A program made the position numbers and the translations under genes. From the IMG/VR virus record IMGVR_UViG_3300012147_000006, positions 62,001 to 126,000 of that record: 64,000 nt of DNA, one strand, 5' to 3'. Origin of the DNA: a virus. The notes beneath the pieces were generated by a model. The model made no database searches. It worked only from the letters and a program-made list of their open reading frames with translations, and was not told the origin of the DNA. Below are positions 52,645-61,727 of this stretch, one piece after another; position 1 is the stretch's first letter; the number at the start of each line of letters is the position of its first letter.

Positions 52645-53522
52645 AAGTCAAGTATGCTTATTTGTTTTCCTGGAAAGTTTAATTTCTTATCTGGCTTAGA
52701 TATGCCAAATTTCTTTGCAACTTCTTTGATTTGAAAGTTTGCTGAATTATTTCTGTAAGGACCATAATCTGGAAGTCTTGGGTCAATATAGAACGTGTGG
52801 TCGAAGAGCCAGTTTTCTTCAGCGACTCTGATGCACTCGTGAGTAAGAACGTCTTTGTCTTTAAGTTCGAATTGGCTAACATGAAAAAGGAGCGCAGAAT
52901 AAGATTTAAGTTTTGATGGCTTCATGGTAACTCCAGCGGAAGCGAAACCAAGCTCAGACCTTCTATTAAAGGCGTTTGAGTTCATGAATATATCAAGCTC
53001 TTTAGTTCTTCTAACATCAGACAAGATGATGTTGTTGTGACCAGCGGCATCAATTTCCATTGCTTTATTTATCCAATAGTATCCTCCATTGATTTCACGA
53101 AGCTTTTCTCCATACCAAATGATAAATGGCCTAAGTCTTTTTTTAACTGGAATGTCTTCAGTTTGAAAGTCCATCATATCCATTGTAAGAGTTCTCATAT
53201 CTTCAAGCAAGAGAGCGTCAGAAACATCTGGATGTATGTCTTCAGAGAAGTGCGTGTTGGGTATTTCTGCAAGGTACTCATAAACAGCTTTCTTAAGATA
53301 TTTATTCATCTCAATTTTAATGTTGTCAGCAAAAGCTACTCTATGATAACCATAGTCATCAATAAACTTCTTAGCTATTGTATCTTTTCCGCTTTTTGCA
53401 TATCCAACTAAACCTAAAATTATTTTGTTATTTAATAATTCATAATTTATCTTTTCATGCTTTTCTTTAGAAATTAAACAATCTGGAATTTTTATATCAA
53501 AATCATACTGATGGTCAAACAT
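52641..53522 (-). CDS. Deoxynucleoside monophosphate kinase, T4 gp1-like, 293 aa
   Basis: ILGLVGYAKSGKDTIAKKFI is the P-loop; RVAFADNIKIEMNKYL, RLRPFIIWYGEKLREINGGY and NNIILSDVRRTKELD match dNMP kinases of large phages. The N-terminal 30 residues are an extension. It would make dNDPs, including dTDP from the dTMP made by the split thymidylate synthase upstream. Confidence 0.88.
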   Translation of the reverse strand: MFDHQYDFDIKIPDCLISKEKHEKINYELLNNKIILGLVGYAKSGKDTIAKKFIDDYGYHRVAFADNIKIEMNKYLKKAVYEYLAEIPNTHFSEDIHPDVSDALLLEDMRTLTMDMMDFQTEDIPVKKRLRPFIIWYGEKLREINGGYYWINKAMEIDAAGHNNIILSDVRRTKELDIFMNSNAFNRRSELGFASAGVTMKPSKLKSYSALLFHVSQFELKDKDVLTHECIRVAEENWLFDHTFYIDPRLPDYGPYRNNSANFQIKEVAKKFGISKPDKKLNFPGKQISILDL

Positions 53523-53552
53523 ATTTTTATTTTTTTGTAAAGTTATAATATC

Positions 53553-54353
53553 TTACTCATATTTCCAAATAAATCCTTTAGCTGTTTTCGATTTTCCAAC
53601 ACAAGCTCTTCTAATGTTTTCTTCAATACATTTCATTTTATTAGATGCATCTCTACAGCTATCAAAAGTTCTTATAAATTCTCCACTTAAATCAAATTGA
53701 CCAACACGCCTTGCTGTTTTTTTGCCAGATAATTTATATCCAGATTTACCAGTATTCCACGGATTTGATTTAGTTTTAAAACTTCCATCGTTAGATTTTC
53801 TTTTTCTGTTAATATAGCAATTTATAAAATCATTAAATTGCTTTTCTGTCATAGTTTCGTATGTAATTTTCCTTAGCCATAAAAACCCTCCAGTAGAAAG
53901 TCTTTCTTTATCTATAGATTTAAACATATCTTTTCCAAAAACCCTCCTTGCTATGATATAAGATTCAAATTCTTTAACTACCACTCCAGAATCGCTAATT
54001 TGAAGTATAGGGATAGAGTTTTCTCCTTTTTTAAAAGATGTTTTGTTTGCAAATGTACAGCCATCTCCACCGCTAGTATGGTTAACTAAATCAAAGCCCC
54101 ATGTTTTAATTTGAGAAATCCAATAAGTTTCCCAAAACCTCCAATCATCTAAAGGAACAATATCTATAACTTCTATTATTGGTTTTAATTTTTTCTTTTT
54201 CAAAGACTCAATCCAATTTTTTTTATGAGTTTGATGCTTTCTAGCTTTATTTAAGTGTGCTCTATATCTTTGTGTTACATTATTAGCTTTACCAATGTAT
54301 CTAATTTTATTTGTCTCTGGGTCTCTTAGTGTGTAAATATTTGTAAAATTCAT
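53553..54353 (-). CDS. GIY-YIG homing-type endonuclease, 266 aa
   Basis: NIYTLRDPETNKIRYIGKAN, TQRYRAHLNKARKH (catalytic Arg), RFWETYWISQIKTWGFDLVN; two NUMOD1-like repeats in the C-terminal half (VGQFDLSGEFIRTFDSCRDA). Lies between thyA 3' part and dNMP kinase. Confidence 0.88.
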   Translation of the reverse strand: MNFTNIYTLRDPETNKIRYIGKANNVTQRYRAHLNKARKHQTHKKNWIESLKKKKLKPIIEVIDIVPLDDWRFWETYWISQIKTWGFDLVNHTSGGDGCTFANKTSFKKGENSIPILQISDSGVVVKEFESYIIARRVFGKDMFKSIDKERLSTGGFLWLRKITYETMTEKQFNDFINCYINRKRKSNDGSFKTKSNPWNTGKSGYKLSGKKTARRVGQFDLSGEFIRTFDSCRDASNKMKCIEENIRRACVGKSKTAKGFIWKYE

Positions 54354-54367
54354 AATAATGATTTATT

Positions 54368-54375
54368 ATAAATAT
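54368..54375 (-). promoter_or_regulatory. Late-type ATATTTAT motif
   Basis: 15 bases before the start at 54353, followed by AATAAATC. Confidence 0.5.
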
Positions 54376-54428
54376 GAACAAAAAATATAAAAACGAGAGC
54401 CCATTAATGCTATATCCGCAAAGACCTA

Positions 54429-55118
54429 TTAAACTGAAACTTTTGCTTTAATTGCAGGAAGTGGTTTGTAATCTAAAATCTTAATATCATCATATTGAAA
54501 GTCGAATATGTTCTTAACGTCTGGATTTAGCCAAATACTTGGTAATTCAGGACCATATACATCTGGCATATAATGAATGTTTTTGTTTTCCCAGAAATTA
54601 ATACCACCAGAACCATTAGAATATGTTCTGTCTAAAAGCTCATTTACTTGGTCTTTATGATTTGAATACAGGTGAGCATCCCCAAATGTATGAACAAACT
54701 TACCAGGCTTCATTCCAGTTACGTGACACATCATGTGCAACAGTAGTGAGTATGACGCAATGTTAAAAGGAACTCCAAGAAATGTATCTGCAGAACGTTG
54801 GTACAGTTGTAGAGAAAGTTCGTATTTTGGCACTCCCCAACCATCGCAAACTCCATGTAAATAACCTTTTTCAACATCCCAATTAGCATCTACACCATTA
54901 GTGTTTCCATAATTTACTGAAATGTTCATCCTTTCTCTGGATGTTAATTCTCTTGCTTGAAACTGGAAGAATGCATGGCAGGGTCTGAGTGCCATCTTTC
55001 CTGGTTGGACATGTTTTTTACCAAACTCTTTATTAAATCCTTTATCTGCTTTTAACTTTTCTAAAAACTCTTCTTTTGTAAGCGGAGCTCCATCTTCATG
55101 TGTATACTTTTTATTCAT
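54429..55118 (-). CDS. thyA: Thymidylate synthase, C-terminal part of split gene, 229 aa
   Basis: [12 protein letters not shown] has the catalytic Cys47 of this [43 protein letters not shown] and the terminal IKAKVSV complete the dUMP and folate sites. The first ~38 residues ([18 protein letters not shown]...) are not in ordinary ThyA and include its own start. Needs the N-terminal part (56247-56825) for activity. Confidence 0.92.
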   Translation of the reverse strand: MNKKYTHEDGAPLTKEEFLEKLKADKGFNKEFGKKHVQPGKMALRPCHAFFQFQARELTSRERMNISVNYGNTNGVDANWDVEKGYLHGVCDGWGVPKYELSLQLYQRSADTFLGVPFNIASYSLLLHMMCHVTGMKPGKFVHTFGDAHLYSNHKDQVNELLDRTYSNGSGGINFWENKNIHYMPDVYGPELPSIWLNPDVKNIFDFQYDDIKILDYKPLPAIKAKVSV

Positions 55119-55119
55119 A

Positions 55120-55374
55120 TTAATTTATTTTTTGGTTTCCCCATTTGGTGTTATCATAAGTAACTGTTTCCATTTTATCAACATTTACAAACACTCCCCA
55201 GCCAAACTCTGTTTGATAAAACGCTTCATTATCTTTTAATTGGTATATATCCTCATCATTTGGACCTACCTTTAACTTTCGTTTATGAGATAAATTAAAT
55301 TCCATTGTTTCGTCATAACCATTTAATTTTATGGTTTTTGGTAAATCTATTGTTTTTGTTATTTTATAATCCAT
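55120..55374 (-). CDS. Hypothetical protein inside the split thyA, 84 aa
   Basis: [20 protein letters not shown], then [20 protein letters not shown]. Overlaps the endonuclease stop by 16 bases and ends one base before the thyA 3' ORF. Not part of ThyA by sequence; may have come with the endonuclease. Confidence 0.75.
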   Translation of the reverse strand: MDYKITKTIDLPKTIKLNGYDETMEFNLSHKRKLKVGPNDEDIYQLKDNEAFYQTEFGWGVFVNVDKMETVTYDNTKWGNQKIN

Positions 55375-56213
55375 TCTTTAAAATTTTTATTTTTAACTCT
55401 ACCCCTTACTGTATTTTCAGATAAATCAAGTTGTCTTGCAGCTTCAGCAACGCTTCTATAAACAACTTCATTTATAGAACATTGTTTATTTTGAGCTGAA
55501 TTCAAACTTATATTTTTCTTGTGTTCATCAGTTTTTGGCTTTGAGTTAATTTCGCTCAACATTTTCTTTACTTCATCTGTATGTGTTTTCCCTTTAAAAG
55601 GATTATTTTCTTTCATCCACTGGGAGTGACCATCATTTGTTTTACCATTCCAATAACCCTCTTTTCCTTTGTTAGCCTCACTTATTTTTTTACTAATAAT
55701 TTTTCGCTCTTCATCGGGCAAATTTTGGTGCCATTCTTTTCTTTTGTCTGATATTATTTTTTTTGTCTCTTCAGTGTGAGTATTTCCATACATTGGATTA
55801 TTTTCTCCTAATGATTTGTCACCAAAAGATTTTCTCCATTTTTCAATTTCTTCAGAAGTTCTTTTTCGCCCCCTTGTAGGGTTATTTTCTTTCATCCATT
55901 CAGAGTGGTTTTTAGATATTAAATCTTTATCTTGATGGTTCGATATTGTGTCTCCACCCTCCCCTCCTGTTGCAATATTATATCCGTTAGGATAAAAAGA
56001 ACCAAGTTCATTAATCCAAAAGATTTCTCGCTCTGACATTTGCTCGTATGTTTCGCAATGTTCTAAAATTTCTTTTTTAAAATTATCTTTTCCATAATGC
56101 TTTATGGCATTTTTTAAAATCTTTCCACTCCCCAAATAATCAGGGTTATTAAACTTATCTTTACCAATGTAAAATCTTCCGTTTGCTAAATTTGTTGTTT
56201 TGTATATAATCAT
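55359..56213 (-). CDS. GIY-YIG homing-type endonuclease within split thyA, 284 aa
   Basis: IIYKTTNLANGRFYIGKDKF, SEREIFWINELGSFYPNGYN, several NUMOD3-like repeats (NPTRGRKRTSEEIEKWRKSF; NPMYGNTHTEETKKIISDKR), and a helix-turn-helix end (VYRSVAEAARQLDLSENTVR). Own late-type motif. Its position splits thyA exactly before the catalytic Cys segment, as homing genes prefer conserved sites. Confidence 0.9.
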   Translation of the reverse strand: MIIYKTTNLANGRFYIGKDKFNNPDYLGSGKILKNAIKHYGKDNFKKEILEHCETYEQMSEREIFWINELGSFYPNGYNIATGGEGGDTISNHQDKDLISKNHSEWMKENNPTRGRKRTSEEIEKWRKSFGDKSLGENNPMYGNTHTEETKKIISDKRKEWHQNLPDEERKIISKKISEANKGKEGYWNGKTNDGHSQWMKENNPFKGKTHTDEVKKMLSEINSKPKTDEHKKNISLNSAQNKQCSINEVVYRSVAEAARQLDLSENTVRGRVKNKNFKEWIIK

Positions 56214-56235
56214 AATGGTATTACCTCATTTTATT

Positions 56236-56243
56236 ATAAATAC
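56236..56243 (-). promoter_or_regulatory. Late-type GTATTTAT motif
   Basis: 23 bases before the endonuclease start, followed by AATAAAATG. Confidence 0.5.
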
Positions 56244-56246
56244 AAA

Positions 56247-56825
56247 TCATTTTATTTTTTTCAGATATTCTTGATAAAGTTCGTCATAACTTCTATTATC
56301 TGGCTCTGACAAATCCGCTACATTCCAAGCAGATACAATAAGGCCTCTATCCATTGGATTGAAATTGTCGTGACCTTCTGTAAGTTTGTCAACTATGTTT
56401 TGAATTTGATTTATGTGCTTATACATAATCTTAGGGTCTCTTGATTTTGATAACAAACCATCAGAAATGCTAATATAATGAGCTACCTCCCAATCTACCC
56501 ACTGCTTCCCGTATACTGGACCAAGGCTACCATCTTCATCGGCCCATTCATCCCAGATGTGAACTTTATTATCTACAAGGTATTTTATATTTGTCATTTC
56601 AAGACCTTCGTATTCTTTAAGGTTGGTATGATTACCAAGGAGCCAAAGTAGTTCATGAGTAACTCCTGGCATCCAAGTTTTCTTTAAAGTAAGAAGTGGG
56701 AATCCGTCATCCATATTATAAGTAGATTGGTGTCCGAATATTTTTACAGTACCAGTGCCAGTTCTATCGTCAGACTTGTGTCCTTCGTTTATAATTCTAT
56801 GAATTAAATCTGTATATTGTTTCAT
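56247..56825 (-). CDS. thyA: Thymidylate synthase, N-terminal part of split gene, 192 aa
   Basis: DDRTGTGTVKIFGHQ (Arg21 phosphate ligand), LKKTWMPGVTHELLWLLGN, VHIWDEWADEDGSLGPVYGK and DRGLIVSAWNVADL are ThyA segments; Gly replaces the second Arg of the usual RR pair. The ORF ends 20 residues after the AWN motif (YDELYQEYLKKIK), before the Cys region. Those residues resemble the start of the C-terminal ORF, suggesting a former continuous insert. Confidence 0.92.
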   Translation of the reverse strand: MKQYTDLIHRIINEGHKSDDRTGTGTVKIFGHQSTYNMDDGFPLLTLKKTWMPGVTHELLWLLGNHTNLKEYEGLEMTNIKYLVDNKVHIWDEWADEDGSLGPVYGKQWVDWEVAHYISISDGLLSKSRDPKIMYKHINQIQNIVDKLTEGHDNFNPMDRGLIVSAWNVADLSEPDNRSYDELYQEYLKKIK

Positions 56826-57733
56826 ATTTGTATTTTTAAGTATTCATCATCTTCATCGTAGAGAATGTCCATTGAGTCAAGGTACTCTTTTATTGATAGC
56901 TTTTGACTATTTGATATTCCGCTTTCTATTGAACCGAGACAATCGAATTCAAGCCTTCCAACCATGCTAATATACTTGAGACCTATGTAAATGTGTTTAG
57001 ACTCTGTATCATACCCTGAGGTGGCTGCAATATCATACATAGATAGCAATACATATTTTCCAAAATACATTTCATCAATACCTTTGCTTAAATCTTTTAT
57101 TTCTGAATACTTTTCGAGTTCCAATTTATTATCAACAACAGATACAATAAATTGTCCATTGTATTTTTCTGATGACTCAAGATATTTAAACGCCTCAAGA
57201 AACTCTTCTGGCTGCCACTTAAATTCCTTGGAAAAAACATTACTTTTTGGATTAGCTCTTAACGAATTAATTATTTTCTCTTTTTCAAAATAACTAACCT
57301 TTTCTCTTTTCCAGTCTGTTTTTGGTGGTGGCGTTCCTTTTGAGATGGGTTGCTTCAATTGGTCTGCAACTTCTTTAGCTGTCCTGGAAGGCTCTTCCAT
57401 TGTAATACCAGCTGCAGCAACAGATGCTTTTCGAATTTCTTCCTGTCTTTCACGAGAAAGAACTTCATCTATAATAGCTTTTTTGCCGATGTCACCAAAA
57501 TGGACACCTTTGAATTTTTCTTTATTTTGAGACTCTTTAACCTTTTGAATTGTGTCATTATTAAGTTCATCTCTAATATCAAGAAACATAAATTCAGCAA
57601 GCTCACAAAGCTTATTGTTAATGTCTAAGATGTACTTTTCAACTCTATCTTTTCGGTTTTTGTTTATTTCTGCAATGTTGTTTTCCTTTCCGCTGATTGG
57701 GTAGTGGTCAGGATGGTATCTGTTTATGCTCAT
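56822..57733 (-). CDS. Hypothetical protein, 303 aa
   Basis: MSINRYHPDHYPISGKENNI; helical charged N-terminal half with a PISKGTPPPK linker, then a C-terminal domain (HIYIGLKYISMVGRLEFDCL). ATGA overlap with thyA. Unknown; maybe structural. Confidence 0.75.
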   Translation of the reverse strand: MSINRYHPDHYPISGKENNIAEINKNRKDRVEKYILDINNKLCELAEFMFLDIRDELNNDTIQKVKESQNKEKFKGVHFGDIGKKAIIDEVLSRERQEEIRKASVAAAGITMEEPSRTAKEVADQLKQPISKGTPPPKTDWKREKVSYFEKEKIINSLRANPKSNVFSKEFKWQPEEFLEAFKYLESSEKYNGQFIVSVVDNKLELEKYSEIKDLSKGIDEMYFGKYVLLSMYDIAATSGYDTESKHIYIGLKYISMVGRLEFDCLGSIESGISNSQKLSIKEYLDSMDILYDEDDEYLKIQI

Positions 57734-57786
57734 GACTATGCTTTCTAATTTTTATAAAAATAAGAAAATATAGTCATAAAAACAAA

Positions 57787-58926
57787 TTAGGAAATGGAAA
57801 ATAGCTTGAAATATTCTTCTGTAGTAATTTCAGGCTTGTCAAGACTCTTTATAAACTCTATTTTTGTTTTGATGAACTCGACATCTTTCTTTACCATCAT
57901 AGCCTCTTCGAACTCTTCGTTATTAGATAGTGAGTCCATTTTTTTAGAAAGAAACTTGCTCAACTCTTCGGCTTCGTATTCTATATCTCCAGTTGCAATA
58001 AATTTATTACCTTCATAGACTGATTCTGTCTTAATTTTTTCAGACAACTTAATCAACCTATCATATCCCATTCTATTTGTCTCAAAAACAATTGATTGGT
58101 CTGGTTTAAGGTGTTTTTTTACTTCAGCAAGTTTATATGGAAACTTTGTTTCCTTAAGAATCATAGAGTCACCCTTTTCAAGTCTTTTTTGATACTTAAA
58201 GAATCCACTATAAAGTATTCCAACTTCTTTTAGCAAGTCACCTTGGTTCTTGCAGCTTGTGAACACAATTGAGTTTGGACTATTTGGGTCTTTTACTCTT
58301 TCGAATTCTGACTCAACTATTTTTATATAATTTCTATCATCATAATCCTCAGAATCTTTAAAGTCTCCTCCGAACTGGATTATAGGGCTTCCCGTTTGGT
58401 TAAACCCAAACTCCAAGAATAGATAAAAATACAAAGTAACTTTTTCTCTTAATTCAGGCTCTTTGTATTTAAACTTAAACAATTCGCTTTTTGATGCTAT
58501 AAGTTCATTTTTTGTACTTTCTCCTATTGGAGCATCACTTATTTCTTTGTCAAAATCCCCTTCTCCATAAATAAACTCCAGGTTGTTGTGCGCTATTTTG
58601 TCTGTCTCTGCCTTTAGATTGTTCAAATCCTTTACAACACTAACCTCCAACTCTCTACTATAGTTGAGCCCAAGGTTTTCGAGATTATCTCTCATTTCCA
58701 TTATAGTTGAGACAGTTGAATTGTTGGAAGATTCAAATTGAAGACTGCTTGTTTCAGTATATCCAAATTTTTCGAGTATCTCCTTTATGTCTTTATAACT
58801 TTTGTTTTTTACAACGCTTCTATTAAGAGTGTTGCTTCCATTTTTTGTAATAAATATCATATTCCTTCCACCGCTTGCAAAAGGATTTGGTATGATACAG
58901 AAATCTAAATCTACGTCTTTATTCAT
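57787..58926 (-). CDS. Hypothetical protein with UVR-like end, 379 aa
   Basis: MNKDVDLDFCIIPNPFASGG, then alpha/beta segments and near the C-terminus NEEFEEAMMVKKDVEFIKTK, a UVR-like helix. Homologues not recognised. Late-type motif upstream. Confidence 0.75.
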   Translation of the reverse strand: MNKDVDLDFCIIPNPFASGGRNMIFITKNGSNTLNRSVVKNKSYKDIKEILEKFGYTETSSLQFESSNNSTVSTIMEMRDNLENLGLNYSRELEVSVVKDLNNLKAETDKIAHNNLEFIYGEGDFDKEISDAPIGESTKNELIASKSELFKFKYKEPELREKVTLYFYLFLEFGFNQTGSPIIQFGGDFKDSEDYDDRNYIKIVESEFERVKDPNSPNSIVFTSCKNQGDLLKEVGILYSGFFKYQKRLEKGDSMILKETKFPYKLAEVKKHLKPDQSIVFETNRMGYDRLIKLSEKIKTESVYEGNKFIATGDIEYEAEELSKFLSKKMDSLSNNEEFEEAMMVKKDVEFIKTKIEFIKSLDKPEITTEEYFKLFSIS

Positions 58927-58939
58927 ATAGGCTTTTATT

Positions 58940-58947
58940 ATAAATAG
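58940..58947 (-). promoter_or_regulatory. Late-type CTATTTAT motif
   Basis: 14 bases before ATG 58926. Confidence 0.55.
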
Positions 58948-58975
58948 TTTATAAATAATTTGACATTTTTGTCAC

Positions 58976-58981
58976 ATATTT

Positions 58982-58983
<2 letters not shown>
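58976..58983 (+). promoter_or_regulatory. ATATTTAT motif overlapping the next ATG
   Basis: If it acts as promoter, the ATG at 58982 would not be in the RNA and ATG 59027 would be used. Confidence 0.35.
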
Positions 58984-59586
<603 letters not shown>

Positions 59587-59587
<1 letters not shown>

Positions 59588-59838
59588 TGAATTTATCAGA
59601 AGAAGACGAAATAAGAGCAATGGTTAGAGAAATGCTTGCTGGAGGAATCAAAGAATATGACGCATTGTATTCCAAAGAAAAAGAATGGAAGCAGGAGTCT
59701 AAAGAGCTTAGAGTCTTACTTGTTGACTTGCTTAAAAATATTGAGAATGATGATTACAAAGAGGGTGTCAGCAAAATAGACACCGTTGTTCACAAGCTAA
59801 ATACTTGGAAAAGGAAAATCGAAAAATTTATTGACTAA
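59587..59838 (+). CDS. Acidic coiled-coil-like protein, 83 aa
   Basis: MNLSEEDEIRAMVREMLAGG, KEKEWKQESKELRVLLVDLL, INDV-type end DTVVHKLNTWKRKIEKFID. One-base overlap (ATAATGA) with the previous gene. Confidence 0.75.
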
Positions 59839-59856
59839 TACCTAAAAAATAACAAA

Positions 59857-59970
59857 ATGAAAGACGTGAAAGAAACCTGTACTTGCAAATGCAAGGAATG
59901 CGAAAAAGATAGCTGTAAAAATTGCTCTTGCAAATCATGCAAGTGTGACGGATGTGCTTGTGACAAATAA
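59857..59970 (+). CDS. Metallothionein-like Cys-rich protein, 37 aa
   Basis: Eleven Cys in 37 residues in CxC and CxxC spacing (ETCTCKCKECEKDSC, NCSCKSCKCDGCACDK). No aromatic residues. This composition is that of metallothioneins, which bind Zn, Cu or Cd. Too short for most ORF callers. Its C-terminal KCDGCACDK resembles KCTNCSCDK of the 34043 gene. Confidence 0.8.
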   Translation: MKDVKETCTCKCKECEKDSCKNCSCKSCKCDGCACDK

Positions 59971-59973
59971 AAG

Positions 59974-60867
59974 TTAATTAACTTTATAAACATGTAGTTC
60001 AGGCTGGCTCATCAAAATGTTGCTCCAGTTGTTATCATCTAACTTATCGAATTTACAATGAGCCAGGAATTTTCCTGGCTTTTCTATTAACAGCTTCTCC
60101 CAGCCAAATGGAGATATTTTATTAATATCCCTATCAAGAACAAGATAAGACAAATCAGGTTCTTCAAACATACAACAAAGCCTTATTGAATAGAATATGT
60201 CGCCAGAAAGGAACTTTTTAAAATTGCAGTAACTAAGCATCTCTGGCCTAATAGATAAAAGATTAATCCAATCTATGCTTGTTAAAGCGTTTATGTCTAA
60301 AAGGTCTAAGCTTTCTTTGCCTGTGTGAGCCAATATTTCAGAAATCTGGTATCCTTTTAATAATTTATAACTTACCTGTTTAATAATGTTTCTGTCGTAA
60401 TTATATCCTTTAATGATATTCATCGACTCTTTGAAGTTAAACTTGTAATTAGAAAGTTTTATATTGTCAAGAAAATATTTCTCCCCCAAAGAAAGAACTA
60501 CTGCAGCTTCAGATGTGGTTATTTTATTGAGGTCAATTTTAAATTTCTCAACATATTCAGGCTTTCTCTTGAGAAGGTGGATTAAGTGCTTGATTTTGTA
60601 GTCATATTTCTCAATACTTACCTTTTTCATTATGTCAGCATCATTGTCGAGGCATCTAATTAGAATTCTAATCATCTTCATTTTATCAATCTTATCCCAT
60701 CTAACAACTTTTCTAACCTCTTCATTTTCAGATATGACTCTATCTGGCACCTGGTTGTAATTAACATTATTCGCCAAATGTTTCAATATTGAACTTGGAA
60801 TCTCGTCCCAGTGCCAACTGAATATATCAGTTATCAAAGCGTCTGCTGTAATTGAAATTACATTCAT
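59974..60867 (-). CDS. Tandem W-LL-P-C repeat protein, 297 aa
   Basis: C-terminal half repeats a ~35-residue unit: IDWINLLSIRPEMLSYCNFK, FGWEKLLIEKPGKFLAHCKF, NNWSNILMSQPEL. This W-x-x-LL-x-x-xP-x4-C-x-F/W unit is known from phage and bacterial repeat proteins. Likely an elongated binding scaffold. Convergent with the metallothionein-like gene. Confidence 0.75.
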   Translation of the reverse strand: MNVISITADALITDIFSWHWDEIPSSILKHLANNVNYNQVPDRVISENEEVRKVVRWDKIDKMKMIRILIRCLDNDADIMKKVSIEKYDYKIKHLIHLLKRKPEYVEKFKIDLNKITTSEAAVVLSLGEKYFLDNIKLSNYKFNFKESMNIIKGYNYDRNIIKQVSYKLLKGYQISEILAHTGKESLDLLDINALTSIDWINLLSIRPEMLSYCNFKKFLSGDIFYSIRLCCMFEEPDLSYLVLDRDINKISPFGWEKLLIEKPGKFLAHCKFDKLDDNNWSNILMSQPELHVYKVN

Positions 60868-60879
60868 AATTGATTTTAA

Positions 60880-60887
60880 GTATTTAT
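60880..60887 (+). promoter_or_regulatory. Late-type GTATTTAT motif
   Basis: 17 bases before ATG 60904. Confidence 0.4.
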
Positions 60888-60903
60888 TTTCTTATTTTTC
60901 CAC

Positions 60904-61428
60904 ATGGACAATAACATACCCATAAAAATATACAACAAAGATGGAAAAATAAAGCTATCCGTTAAGTATTCTAAAGTCACCAAGACTATTAGTACATATA
61001 AATACAATGGAGAAAGTGTTGACACACATCATCTTACAGTTGATGTTCGTGAGGCTATGGATAAATTGTTACTTGAGTACTCGGAATCAAATTATAATCC
61101 AGCAAGGCTTAGTAGAAAAAGCCCACTTAGCCCTTATCACGCATACTATGAAATGACGAGTGAGGTTGGTGGAGTCTTAAAAAAAAGAGTGTCTGTTTCA
61201 AAAAAATCAATTGAGAAAATTGAGATTGCTGGAGACATGGAAGAGGTGAGAACGACAATTAATCTCGATAGTAAAAATGAGTATGAAAAAAGGATTAAGT
61301 ACTTTGAGGGCGAGAGGTATGAGTCAGAATTTAAAAACGGAGAACTATATGATATTGCCTTCAGATTAAAAGAAAATAAAATTAATGAATATTTAAAAAC
61401 ACTACAAGATGGAAAAGAAAAAAATTGA
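60904..61428 (+). CDS. Hypothetical protein, 174 aa
   Basis: MDNNIPIKIYNKDGKIKLSV, strands, then helices (NEYEKRIKYFEGERYESEFK). Overlaps the next gene by 20 bases. Unknown. Confidence 0.75.
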   Translation: MDNNIPIKIYNKDGKIKLSVKYSKVTKTISTYKYNGESVDTHHLTVDVREAMDKLLLEYSESNYNPARLSRKSPLSPYHAYYEMTSEVGGVLKKRVSVSKKSIEKIEIAGDMEEVRTTINLDSKNEYEKRIKYFEGERYESEFKNGELYDIAFRLKENKINEYLKTLQDGKEKN

Positions 61429-61723
61429 CATAGAGATGGCGAACATGGTCGGCAAGACTTATTTTGCAATTGCAACTTGGCATAACCAAGATTTTGATAA
61501 CGAGAAAGAAAAACAAGAAGCTTTGAAGCATGTGTCTGCTGAGATTATACAGCAAATACTTGAAGATACATTCCTTCAGATGGATGGTGTTGTAGACACA
61601 GAAGCTAAAGACGTTAGTCACAGCGTTCCTGCAAAAACAATTAACCAAACATCAGGAGGTACAGGAAAGATGTTTGCTCCTACTGAGGACCCAATAATAA
61701 GAGCTCTAAGAGAAAATAGATAA
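61409..61723 (+). CDS. Hypothetical protein, 104 aa
   Basis: MEKKKIDIEMANMVGKTYFA, EIIQQILEDTFLQMDGVVDT. Unknown. Confidence 0.75.
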   Translation: MEKKKIDIEMANMVGKTYFAIATWHNQDFDNEKEKQEALKHVSAEIIQQILEDTFLQMDGVVDTEAKDVSHSVPAKTINQTSGGTGKMFAPTEDPIIRALRENR

Positions 61724-61727
61724 TATC

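Noticed and set aside
54374-54451. 25-codon plus-strand ORF MNKKYKNESPLML
   Set aside because: It overlaps the end of the thyA 3' part antisense and has no promoter or RBS support; the similarity of its first residues to the thyA 3' ORF is likely chance.
55119-56250. Certain group I intron in thyA
   Set aside because: I could not identify convincing P3-P8 core sequences or a U/G splice pair by eye; left as an open alternative.
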